Assembly (NCBI RefSeq): GCF_038007305.1
Contig: NZ_JBBOWV010000001.1
Span: 1,505,001 to 1,569,000, forward strand
Origin: Solibacillus sp. FSL W7-1436
GTDB lineage: Bacteria; Bacillota; Bacilli; Bacillales_A; Planococcaceae
Direction: 5' to 3'
Length of the DNA stretch: 64,000 nucleotides
Positions 46,374 to 54,349 of this stretch are shown here, in pieces. Below the pieces are notes generated by a model. It made no database searches. It was given only the letters and a program-made list of their open reading frames with translations, and was not told where the DNA came from. Within the stretch, counting starts at the first letter, position 1. Each line of letters opens with the position of its first letter. Made by a program: the position numbers and the translations under genes.

Positions 46374-46461
46374 TAAGTGGCTCAAAGTTTCCGCATTCGG
46401 TGGCTCAATTGTCCGCATTGAGTGGCTTAAAGTTCCGCACTGGTGGTCTTTTTGCTCCGCA
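46374..46461 (-). repeat. IS21 right-end 22-bp repeats (4 units)
   Basis: The inverted unit ends TCCGCA finish at 46395, 46417, 46439 and 46461, again exactly 22 bp apart. Units contain AGTGGCTYAAAGTTTCCGCA-like sequence, the reverse complement of the left-end units. They lie upstream of istA. Confidence 0.9.
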
Positions 46462-46465
46462 ATAA

Positions 46466-48019
46466 TCACTTCCTTAAATTTGTGGCCATTAATGCCAAAC
46501 CTATTTCGTTAGTAACTTTCGATTTTCCACGAACAGAAAATCGACGGAAACACAAATTAGCCTTCAAGAATCCAAAAACTGGTTCCACGTCGATTTTACG
46601 TCGACGATAAATGGCAGCCGTTTTTTCTTCTGAAAGCTTCACTCTTACTTCTTCTTTTTGTTTTTCCCATTTCTCATTAATCATGAGTCTACGATTTTTA
46701 CCTTCTGCAGCTTTTGTACATTTTGTACGGAAAGGACACCCTGTACATTCCTCACATTCATAGATTTTAAATTCTCGTTGGAAACCCGATTTATCTGTAC
46801 GAACAGAGTTATATTGGAATCGTAATCTCTTTTCATTTGGGCAAATGTAGACATCGTTTTCTTTCTCATACACCCAATTACTTGTCTTAAAAGGATCATT
46901 TTTATATTTTCGCTTCTGTTCGTTCAAGTATTGATTAAATGTAATGAGTGGAGTTCGTTTGCGTTTGTTAAGAATATCATGGTAATTCTGTTCACTGCCG
47001 TATCCGGCATCCGCTACAATATGTTTTGGTAACTCGAAATAATTTTCTTCAATTTGACTAAGAAATGGAATAAGTGTTTTCGTGTCTGTTGGATTTGGAA
47101 ATACATCGTACGCGAGTGTATATTGACCTTCTGTAGCGATTTGTACATTATACCCTGGCTTCAATTGGCCGTTTTGCATATAGTCATCTTTCATCCGCAT
47201 AAATGTTGCTTCATGATCCGTCTTTGAATAACTGTTACGTGTGCCAAACACTTCAAAATCTTTTTGGTATTTCTGCTTTCTTATGATCCAATCATGTACT
47301 TGTTTGAGGATTTGCTTCGGTGTTTTTCGTTCGCTACGTAATCTTTTTCGCTCAATGACATCTTCAGAATGTTCTATTTTGCTTGTATAGTCGTCGACTA
47401 CTTCTTCTAGGTGATGTGCTACTTGAGTTAACTCTTCTATCGATAACTGCTCATCACTTTCACGTTTGATTTCAGGAATAATTTGATGTTCCAATAACTC
47501 ATCGTAAAGTTTATTTGATTTTTCTACGAGGTTGGTATGATGTTTTTCCACTGATTTTTTCCAAACAAATGTGAACTTATTGGCATTTGCCTCAATCTTT
47601 GTGCCATCGATAAAAATCGCTTCTTGATCGATGAGTTTTTCTTCAACTAGCTGACAGCGGAATTGTACAAAACATTGGCGAATGAGTTCCTTCATATTGG
47701 GATGTACACGAAAACGGTTAATAGTGCGATAACTTGGTTCATATCCTTGGGCAAGCCACATCATACGGATACTGTCTCTTGTCAGATCCTCTATTTTTCT
47801 TCCTGAAAAAGTGGATTGTGTGTAACCGCATAAAATCAGCTTTAGCATCATACGTGGATGATATGATGGACAACCAGTATGGTGAATAAAAGGAGCGAAA
47901 GCTTCGTTCGGAATGCTTTCGACCAAATGATGGATAGAAAAGGCAATATCATTTTTATGTAACTTTACTTCTAAATCTAGCGGTAATATAATTTGATTCA
48001 TGTTATAATCTTTAAACAT
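46466..48019 (-). CDS. IS1182-family transposase
   Basis: A 517-residue transposase. The N-terminal domain has SIHHLVESIPNEAFAPFI, then CPSYHPRMMLKLILCGYTQS and FSGRKIEDLTRD, as in IS1182. The DDE core includes FIDGTKIEANANKFTFVWKK (first Asp) and HIVADAGYGSEQNYHDIL (second Asp). The C-terminal cysteine-rich CEECTGCPFRTKC and IYRRRKIDVEPVFGFLKANL (Glu) complete it. It appears intact. The start may be the first ATG (48019) or the second, six codons later; neither ribosome-binding site is strong. The stop is 4 bp from the IS21 right end, so the downstream IS1182 terminus is displaced or lost. I could not define its terminal inverted repeats. Confidence 0.92.
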   Translation of the reverse strand: MFKDYNMNQIILPLDLEVKLHKNDIAFSIHHLVESIPNEAFAPFIHHTGCPSYHPRMMLKLILCGYTQSTFSGRKIEDLTRDSIRMMWLAQGYEPSYRTINRFRVHPNMKELIRQCFVQFRCQLVEEKLIDQEAIFIDGTKIEANANKFTFVWKKSVEKHHTNLVEKSNKLYDELLEHQIIPEIKRESDEQLSIEELTQVAHHLEEVVDDYTSKIEHSEDVIERKRLRSERKTPKQILKQVHDWIIRKQKYQKDFEVFGTRNSYSKTDHEATFMRMKDDYMQNGQLKPGYNVQIATEGQYTLAYDVFPNPTDTKTLIPFLSQIEENYFELPKHIVADAGYGSEQNYHDILNKRKRTPLITFNQYLNEQKRKYKNDPFKTSNWVYEKENDVYICPNEKRLRFQYNSVRTDKSGFQREFKIYECEECTGCPFRTKCTKAAEGKNRRLMINEKWEKQKEEVRVKLSEEKTAAIYRRRKIDVEPVFGFLKANLCFRRFSVRGKSKVTNEIGLALMATNLRK

Positions 48020-48139
48020 AGGGACACTTCTTTCGTTTGAAATTTGGTTGTAGGATACTTAAATTTTAACAGAGAATGTCCTTTTTTCATGCCTGAAATT
48101 ATGCAGAGATTTACTTGATATAGAAGAAAAATTAGTTGT

Positions 48140-48240
48140 TCGGAGTGAAGGCGGCGACTCCCAGGGGACAAGCACGTGGGAGAGACTACAGGCTCGAGCC
48201 GTGCCCCCAGGAAAGCGTCCGCCGTAACGGAGAACAACGA
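48140..48240. repeat. GC-rich intergenic repeat of Bacillales type
   Basis: About 100 bp, much richer in GC than the surroundings. GGAGTGAAGGCGGCGACTCC is near the left, GTCCGCCGTAACGGAGAACA near the right. GGCGG/CCGCC and GGGAGA/TCTCCC-like stretches allow a folded structure. From memory, similar AAGGCGGCGACTCC...GCCG elements recur between genes in many Bacillus-related genomes. It lies between the IS1182 gene and the YbgA-like gene. No function is known to me. Confidence 0.55.
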
Positions 48241-48263
48241 CTACATAGTAGACACATAATAAT

Positions 48264-48307
48264 AAAGCCGTTCAAACTTTACTCATCGTAAAATTTGAAC
48301 GGCTTTT
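48264..48307 (-). terminator. intrinsic terminator
   Basis: AAAGCCGTTCAAA pairs with TTTGAACGGCTTT. On the minus strand TTATTATT follows, so it likely ends the YbgA-like gene. TTTTGTCCCACCCCC, a common Firmicutes intergenic motif, lies at 48320-48334. Confidence 0.8.
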
Positions 48308-48362
48308 GATTTTGAGGCGGGTTTTGTCCCACCCCCTTTTCCTCATTGAATTCTCTTCCTTT

Positions 48363-48716
48363 CTAACGCTTCAATACCCGGCTTTCCAATAAATACGTTA
48401 CTTCATATTTCTCCGCCAATCTTCTTAAAAACGTTAATAGTTCACTGAAATCTGTTGTTTTTATCAATTGTTCGTACTGTTTTTTCTCCTCTTCGGTCGC
48501 AACTTTTTTAAAATAACCCCACATATGTTGGCAAGCGTTGCGCATGCTGCCTGCTGTTGGTGTTAAGTTTAATGCCTGAGCGATCAGTGCTGAAATTTCT
48601 TCATAAGAAGCCTTGTTTTTCATAGCCTGACGTATTGCATTGTAGTGATTCTGACTATAAAACATCACATTGTATTTCTCCTCACGCCAAAGGATTTCCG
48701 TCTTCTTCTGATCCAT
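48363..48716 (-). CDS. YbgA/DUF1722-family protein
   Basis: A 117-residue protein matching the DUF1722 domain: LWREEKYNVMFYSQNHYNAI at the start and NACQHMWGYFKKVATEEEKK in the middle. The latter fits the N..H.MGYFKK.L..EEK pattern of the family. In E. coli this domain is fused to or near photolyase genes; here it is a single gene. A longer frame exists, but GAGGAGG is best spaced to ATG 48716. Function unknown. Confidence 0.75.
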   Translation of the reverse strand: MDQKKTEILWREEKYNVMFYSQNHYNAIRQAMKNKASYEEISALIAQALNLTPTAGSMRNACQHMWGYFKKVATEEEKKQYEQLIKTTDFSELLTFLRRLAEKYEVTYLLESRVLKR

Positions 48717-48897
48717 AAAAGATTCCTCCTCACGTTCCACTTTTGCATAATCTACTAGTTGTTCACATTATATAAGATAGATAAAAGTTTTGCTTATATG
48801 GGAAGTCAAATCCAGCTTATAGTGTAAAAAATTTGTATAATGGAGATAGTATCCAATTTCTGAATTTACTAAAAATTTAAAAGAGAGAGGGATTCCG

Positions 48898-50262
48898 ATG
48901 GTAAATGAACTAACATCAGCAAATGAACAATTAACAGGAGATCCGGTATACCGGGATAAACCAGTTATTCAGGCTGCCGAAACGCTCTTCGTCAATGAAT
49001 TTACGGACGGTGTATTAAACCCGAATGCACCAATGTTAGGGCCTTTAAAAGATGGGGGTACGATCATTGCCAATACAGCTCCTGGTTGTTGGGGGCCTAT
49101 GATTACACCGACGATCCGTGGGGGGCACGAAGTAACGAAGCCTGTATATGTTGAAGGCGCTGAAGTCGGAGATGCAATCGTCATCCAGATTAAGTCGATT
49201 CAAGTTACATCGATTGCGACTTCTTCGGGAACGGACGAAGCTCAAAATGAACGCTTTATCGGAGATCCTTTTGTAAAGGTGAAATGCCCGGGGTGCGGGA
49301 AGCTCCATCCGCCGACAATTGTAGAAGGAATCGGTCAGGAGTCCATAAAATGTATGACTTGCGGTACGGACACAACACCATTTAAAATTTCCAACGGCTA
49401 TACAATGGCATTTAATTCAAAAGGGAATGTCGGATTAACGGTCGGAAAAGAAGCGGCACGCCGGATTGCCCAGGAAAGCAAAAACTATATGCGTACTCCG
49501 GAAAATTCGGTTCAAAATCCGATTACTTCATTCGCGCCGAGTGACCTGATCGGGGTACTTGCAAGAATGCGCCCGTTTGTTGGACAGCTTGGAACAACGC
49601 CATCAAAAGCAATGCCGGATTCGCATAATGCCGGTGATTTCGGAACATTTTTAATCGGAGCACCGCATGAATTTACATTGACCGAAGACGAGCTGAATAT
49701 TCACCGTACAGATGGACATATGGATATTAACCGTGTACGTGAAGGGGCTGTTGTCATTTGCCCTGTAAAAGTTCCAGGAGGCGGTGTATACGTAGGAGAT
49801 ATGCATGCAATGCAGGGCGATGGTGAAATTGCCGGACATACAACGGATGTATCGGGTATTGTACAGCTGCAGGTAAGTGTACTGAAAAAGGTAAACTTGG
49901 ATGGTCCGATCTTGCTTCCGAATGTTGAAGATTTACCTTATACCGCAAAACCTTTCACGAAAGAAGAGAAACGCATTGCACGCGAGCTGGCTGAAGAATT
50001 CGGTGTAAAGCAGGTCGAGGAAAGTTTCCCATTGTCGATTGTAGGAACAGGGGTTAACTTAAATGCAGCTACAGAAAATGCACTCGAACGCGCGGCAAAG
50101 TTATTTGGACTGACGGTGGAAGAATTGAGAAACCGTGCAACCATTACCGGTGGAATTGAAATAGGAAGACATCCGGGAGTTGTAACTGCAACAGTTCAAA
50201 TGCCAAAAACACTTCTGAAAAAAGCGCGCCTCTTTAAAACAGTTAAGCGCCAGTATGACTGA
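48898..50262 (+). CDS. acetamidase/formamidase-family protein with zinc-ribbon insertion
   Basis: A 454-residue FmdA/AmdA-family amide hydrolase. NPNAPMLGPLKDGGTIIANT and EGAEVGDAIVIQIKSI are the usual N-terminal beta segments. GAPHEFTLTEDELN and DMHAMQGDGEIAGHTTDVSG, with the HAMQGDGE motif, hold the catalytic/metal residues. An insertion at 130-155 has Cys130-x2-Cys133 and Cys152-x2-Cys155, a likely zinc ribbon. It starts at ATG 48898 behind AGAGAGAGGG. It would release ammonia from formamide or acetamide. No amide transporter is adjacent; the next gene is an unknown. Confidence 0.87.
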   Translation: MVNELTSANEQLTGDPVYRDKPVIQAAETLFVNEFTDGVLNPNAPMLGPLKDGGTIIANTAPGCWGPMITPTIRGGHEVTKPVYVEGAEVGDAIVIQIKSIQVTSIATSSGTDEAQNERFIGDPFVKVKCPGCGKLHPPTIVEGIGQESIKCMTCGTDTTPFKISNGYTMAFNSKGNVGLTVGKEAARRIAQESKNYMRTPENSVQNPITSFAPSDLIGVLARMRPFVGQLGTTPSKAMPDSHNAGDFGTFLIGAPHEFTLTEDELNIHRTDGHMDINRVREGAVVICPVKVPGGGVYVGDMHAMQGDGEIAGHTTDVSGIVQLQVSVLKKVNLDGPILLPNVEDLPYTAKPFTKEEKRIARELAEEFGVKQVEESFPLSIVGTGVNLNAATENALERAAKLFGLTVEELRNRATITGGIEIGRHPGVVTATVQMPKTLLKKARLFKTVKRQYD

Positions 50263-50373
50263 ATGTCATTAATCAATCATTAAATGCACTAATGTCATAG
50301 TTAATTAGATAAGTTTTTGTTCTTTATTTTTCGGGAAATAGGAAATTACTAGAAAAGTAGAGGGGATGAAGCG

Positions 50374-50892
50374 ATGCAGCCATTGATCAAGAAGATAGAA
50401 ACTCTTGTCATCTCGATTAGCGTTCAGTCCGGTATAGGTATTATAGAAGCAATTAGTGAAAAAGACGGCAATAAGAAAGTCATATTTCAAATTACATCAA
50501 AAACGCCTTTAATGACAAAGGACGGGCACCAAATTGGGGTATCTGCCATTCCGGTCAAGGCAAAAATCATTGCCTTTATTGATTCCAGAAATCCGTTGCC
50601 GATGGTTTCCCCGCCGCATACAACACCGCTGTTGATCATTTTTGATCAGTATGATAAGGATGGCGAAGTATGTGTCGGTGCATTTGACCGTCAGTTTTAC
50701 TGTGATCAGCTGAAGCTTAAACTCCATGTCAGTGAAAAAACAGAAATATTGGATTTGGCAGGTAAGCGCGTGGATCAAAATGATTTGGAAGGAAAGATGC
50801 TGTTCGTTTTTTATGACCGTGCAACAAAAAGCAAACCAGTGCAAGCCAATCCATCAAAAATTATTGTGACCCCTATTTTGCATAACGAATAG
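50374..50892 (+). CDS. hypothetical protein
   Basis: A 172-residue protein I do not recognise. It has no signal peptide or membrane helix. It is rich in beta-strand-like stretches: VISISVQSGIGIIEAISEKD, VIFQITSKTPLMT, KAKIIAFIDSRNPLPMVSPP, MLFVFYDRATKSKPVQ. It starts at ATG 50374 behind AGAGGGGA. A strong nested hairpin terminator follows, so it is a real single gene. It follows the formamidase by 111 bp. Confidence 0.6.
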   Translation: MQPLIKKIETLVISISVQSGIGIIEAISEKDGNKKVIFQITSKTPLMTKDGHQIGVSAIPVKAKIIAFIDSRNPLPMVSPPHTTPLLIIFDQYDKDGEVCVGAFDRQFYCDQLKLKLHVSEKTEILDLAGKRVDQNDLEGKMLFVFYDRATKSKPVQANPSKIIVTPILHNE

Positions 50893-50896
50893 TTAT

Positions 50897-50982
50897 GAGG
50901 CATATCGATTTCTATTGTCGGTGCGTATGGTTTAAGCAGCATTTCATACGACTTGGTACAAATGAAACGATATGCTCTTTTT
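50897..50982 (+). terminator. nested-hairpin terminator
   Basis: An outer stem GAGGCATATCG/CGATATGCTC encloses an inner stem CGTATG/CATACG. Six T follow. It ends the hypothetical gene. Confidence 0.75.
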
Positions 50983-51076
50983 TATGTAATCACCTTGAAG
51001 GAAAGTGAAAAAATTAAAAACGTTACATATCCATTTAATTTTTGGTATATTTTTGTATAGAAATAAGGTGGAAAAA

Positions 51077-52534
51077 ATGGAGGGATCTTTGTTGTTGCTT
51101 TCATTTGATGAGCAGCTCTTTCAACAGACGAACGGACAAACAGGGGAAAAGCTAGAGCAGGCTTTGGAAGGAAATTTTCAATTTGAAAAACAGACTGCGA
51201 TTTGGGGCGCACCTATACAGAGCAATGAATTTTTGCTGGAGCAGGAGCGTGCAGAGAAGTTTTGCTTTCAGTTAATAAAAAACTATTGGGGCGGATTAGA
51301 CTTATTTTTTAATGATTCAATATACGAGACGAATAATTCGAATGGAAAAATGGAACAGTTTTTTGCCGAGCAGCAAAACAGAAAAGTGCTGTTTTCGTTT
51401 TTACATACACAGGGGGAAGTGGCATTAGACCAGCTGGTTGAATATATTTTTTCGAAGCCGGTTCCTGTAACTCATATACAAACGGAACTCAAGAAAATTT
51501 ATGTGTACAAAGTGGACAATCATTATTTTGTGCAACCGGTTTATTGTGCAAATGAAAAGTACTGGGAAATAATCGGTGCGAAAAAGATTTATTCACTGTT
51601 CTTACAAGTACCTTTAATGGAGATTACGAGACCTGTTGAATTAATGAGGCATTTTAAAGCATTGCTTGCCGGACAGTTGACAGCGAATCGGATTGCAACA
51701 ATCATTCATAAGCTTGTACAGAAGATTGATTTTGAAAACCCGAAATCGGATGAAATAAAGCAGCTGCATCTATTAAATGTCCGCACGCATTTTACAAGCG
51801 GGCGACGCCATATGCTGAAGCTTCGAAAATGCATTCAGGCATTACTGGAAAACTGGTCAACCGGAAAGTTTGCATTGAATACAAAAGAGCAGACACTGCT
51901 TGGCTACATGTTGTTTCAGGAGGCGGTTTATAAAAGAGATTATCGGAGTATTTTACTGCAAGGAATGTTTTTGATTGAAGAAGAGCGGATCAATAATCAT
52001 GCGATCGAACTTGTCGTTGAATATGCGGATGTGCTGAGCAGCATGAGCCCGCAGCCTGATACACTTGTGAAAGATTACCGGAAAAACTACTTGGAGCATG
52101 TCTTTTATGAACTGATAAATAGCGTTGTAAAGGAGGAGCAGTTTGAACTTGGGATAGAACTGCTGAAAAATTATGAGCTTGCGTCATGTGCAGCCCTATT
52201 TCAGCTCCTTCATGCCGATGAAACAGAAACGATCCTGCATATGATCGAGGCAACTGTTCAACGTGATATTGCTCTATTTGTAGATGGTTCGCCCCAAAAT
52301 ATCCGGGAATCGATTATTTTATGGCAACAGCAATATTTAAATAAAAACAGCGATTATTATCGTATTGCCGAAATGACATCACAGCATATATGCAATTTGT
52401 TGAAAATACTGTTTTGGGCTGAAGAAGACCTGCTAGTGGAGAAACTGCTGGCAGTCTATAAGAAATATTTGCTCATACCGCATCATTTCCAATATTTGCG
52501 CCAATTTATTGAGCGCCGTGTAGCTCTATGTTAA
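51077..52534 (+). CDS. hypothetical protein
   Basis: A 485-residue protein I do not recognise. It is probably cytoplasmic, with no signal peptide or clear membrane helix. It is mostly helical, rich in Leu, Gln and Glu (for example FGIELLKNYELASCAALFQL-like stretches), with an N-terminal part that could be beta rich. It carries no obvious catalytic motif. An upstream frame extends to 51005, but AAGGTGG is spaced for ATG 51077. A terminator follows at once. It may be restricted to related genera. Confidence 0.6.
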   Translation: MEGSLLLLSFDEQLFQQTNGQTGEKLEQALEGNFQFEKQTAIWGAPIQSNEFLLEQERAEKFCFQLIKNYWGGLDLFFNDSIYETNNSNGKMEQFFAEQQNRKVLFSFLHTQGEVALDQLVEYIFSKPVPVTHIQTELKKIYVYKVDNHYFVQPVYCANEKYWEIIGAKKIYSLFLQVPLMEITRPVELMRHFKALLAGQLTANRIATIIHKLVQKIDFENPKSDEIKQLHLLNVRTHFTSGRRHMLKLRKCIQALLENWSTGKFALNTKEQTLLGYMLFQEAVYKRDYRSILLQGMFLIEEERINNHAIELVVEYADVLSSMSPQPDTLVKDYRKNYLEHVFYELINSVVKEEQFELGIELLKNYELASCAALFQLLHADETETILHMIEATVQRDIALFVDGSPQNIRESIILWQQQYLNKNSDYYRIAEMTSQHICNLLKILFWAEEDLLVEKLLAVYKKYLLIPHHFQYLRQFIERRVALC

Positions 52535-52536
52535 AC

Positions 52537-52580
52537 AAAAGGTGAAGCAATGCAGATGCATGCTTCACCTTCTTGTTTTA
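52537..52580. terminator. terminator between convergent genes
   Basis: AAGGTGAAGCA pairs with TGCTTCACCTT, with a T-rich tract after and A before. It serves the hypothetical gene and the reverse CoA-transferase gene. Confidence 0.85.
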
Positions 52581-53762
52581 TTGCAATACGCCATCGTTTG
52601 TCAGCTGCTCGATTTGTTCTTTACTATAGCCGTAAGCAGTTAAAATTTCCTCGGTATGTTCACCTATTTTTGCCCCGACATGTTTGTAAGTCGGTTCAAC
52701 ACCGCTTATCTTCAAGGCTGTTCCAATTTGGCGCTGCGAGGATCCATCCGGTTTCCGAACTTCTACGAGCATATTCCGTGCTTTAATTTGCGGGTGTTCG
52801 CAAGCTTCGTCAAATGTAAGTACCGGCTCCACACATCCATGGAAATCCTCATTGAAAATTTCAAGCCACTGATCAAATGTTTTTGAACAAAATGCATCGG
52901 TAACTGCTTCTTTAAAGCGCTGCTGTGTATAGTAGGAGTCATTAAATGTGCTGTCGATCAGTTCCGGAATGCCAAGCGCTTCACATAATAGTTTACGGAA
53001 TTGCGGTTCCAGACTGCCGACTGAGAAATAACGACCGTCTTTCGTCCGGTAGTAATCATAAAATGTTCCGCCATTTAAAATTTCCTCTTCCGGCTGAGGC
53101 GGACGGCCGCTTCCAAGGTATTGCGTACCATATAAAGCATTCATCGAAAACATCGCATCAGTCATCGAAACATCGATAAATTTCCCTTCACCAGTTTTTT
53201 CACGGTGAAGAGCAGCCGCTAAAATTCCGACAGCAGCATGCATTGTCCCGCCTGCAATATCCGCAATTTGAATACCCATAGCAACGGGCTTTTTATCCTT
53301 CAGACGCGAATGATTGAGTACACCGCCAATCGATAAATAGTTATTATCATGGCCTGGCCGGGTTGCGTAAGGCCCCGTTTGCCCGTAGCCTGTAATTGCA
53401 CAGTAAATGAGGCGCGGGTTGAATTCACGCAGTGTTTCATAGTCAATTCCTAGCCGTTTCATCACTCCAGGACGGAATCCTTCAATGACAATGTCGTAAT
53501 CTTGGATAAGCTTTTTAATAATTTCAATGCTCTCCGCAGACTTCAGATTAAGCTGCAAAGACTTTTTTGAACGGTTTAAATGCTGGTGGAAGTAGGATTC
53601 CTTGTCCTCATCATACGGCGGCATAATCCGCATTAAATCAACACGGCGCTCTGACTCCACATGAATCACATCTGCACCGAGATCCGCAAACATCATTGAC
53701 GCAAGCGGCCCAGGCAATAGAGAAGAAAAATCCAGTATTTTTAATCCATTTAAAATAGTCAT
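52578..53762 (-). CDS. CaiB/BaiF CoA-transferase family protein, alpha-methylacyl-CoA racemase-like
   Basis: A 394-residue class III CoA-transferase fold. The N-terminal LKILDFSSLLPGPLASMMFA and LGADVIHVE are typical. The stretch GYGQTGPYATRPGHDNNYLS resembles the AMACR motif with its catalytic His in GHD. QIADIAGGTMHAAVGILAAA and FIDVSMTDAM supply the second part, with the Asp of IADIAGG. This points to an acyl-CoA racemase or transferase acting on branched acyl-CoAs. A Met two codons earlier is in frame; AAGGGGGA favours ATG 53762. Single gene. Confidence 0.85.
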   Translation of the reverse strand: MTILNGLKILDFSSLLPGPLASMMFADLGADVIHVESERRVDLMRIMPPYDEDKESYFHQHLNRSKKSLQLNLKSAESIEIIKKLIQDYDIVIEGFRPGVMKRLGIDYETLREFNPRLIYCAITGYGQTGPYATRPGHDNNYLSIGGVLNHSRLKDKKPVAMGIQIADIAGGTMHAAVGILAAALHREKTGEGKFIDVSMTDAMFSMNALYGTQYLGSGRPPQPEEEILNGGTFYDYYRTKDGRYFSVGSLEPQFRKLLCEALGIPELIDSTFNDSYYTQQRFKEAVTDAFCSKTFDQWLEIFNEDFHGCVEPVLTFDEACEHPQIKARNMLVEVRKPDGSSQRQIGTALKISGVEPTYKHVGAKIGEHTEEILTAYGYSKEQIEQLTNDGVLQ

Positions 53763-54156
53763 ACCCATCCCCCTTATGTGTTGAACAGTTGTTTTTGTTG
53801 GAAATTTTGAATCTTGCCTGTGAAAAGTTCAATGTAGAAATTAGAACTATCACTAAAAATATGCCATCACTTTCAATAAAATATAAATATAAGAAAAAGA
53901 GTCCCCTTATTTTCTAATTCTCTATTCCCTATTATATTTTAAATACTCTGAAAATTATAGTGCGAAAATAAGCAAAATGTGCAGAAATACAGAAAAAACA
54001 AACATTGATAGATTATTCTCTATTATTTTAAAAAAATTGGCCCTATACAGGAATAAAATGTAATTTTAGTGAATATGTACTAAGTATAGAAACCCTGATA
54101 AAGATTAGAAAGTTTTTTGCTAGGGTAAAGTATGGCTGGTTGGCTATTTATTTATA
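53763..54156. other. AT-rich intergenic region
   Basis: No gene is seen. It carries the CoA-transferase promoter on the minus strand. A forward transcript ending at the orphan terminator 54157-54207 may start here; I could not assign a convincing promoter. Confidence 0.35.
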
Positions 54157-54207
54157 GAACGATTCTGCTTTTTGACAATAAGTCAAAGCAGGGTCGTTCC
54201 TTTTTTT
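54157..54207 (+). terminator. orphan terminator upstream of the SLH protein gene
   Basis: GAACGATTCTGCTTTTTGAC pairs with AGTCAAAGCAGGGTCGTTC across AATA, with seven T after. No forward gene precedes it: the upstream gene is on the other strand. It ends 142 bp before the SLH gene start. It could end a small RNA or a leader transcript. Confidence 0.7.
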
Positions 54208-54349
54208 GTCCAAAAATAGAAATCCCCAAATAAATTGAAAAACTGCATAATTTCAATACATTTTTGCACACCTTTAGCCGATATAAACAATAGTAGTATT
54301 TACTAGATTGAACATGTTACGACATTTCAAAAGGGAGGGATTTTCTAAC

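Larger units (their letters stand above)
43849..46461 (-). mobile_element. IS21-family insertion sequence (2613 bp, genes frameshifted)
   Basis: The element is delimited by inverted ends TGCGGAGC (left) and GCTCCGCA (right). Each end carries four repeats at exactly 22-bp spacing, the multiple transposase-binding sites typical of IS21. It contains istA and istB in the minus direction with a classical ATGA overlap. Both genes are disrupted by frameshifts. The right end lies only 4 bp from the stop codon of an IS1182-type transposase, so it inserted into or beside that element. No clean target duplication is visible; AATA is a possible 4-bp one if the end is shifted by a base. ACTTCCTTRAAT occurs on both flanks (43835-43846 and 46468-46479). 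Confidence 0.88.

Noticed and set aside
43849-46461. 22-bp repeats as an independent intergenic repeat family like the 21-bp arrays
   Set aside because: They occur only at both ends of the istA/istB element, in inverted orientation and equal number, which is what IS21 transposase-binding ends look like.
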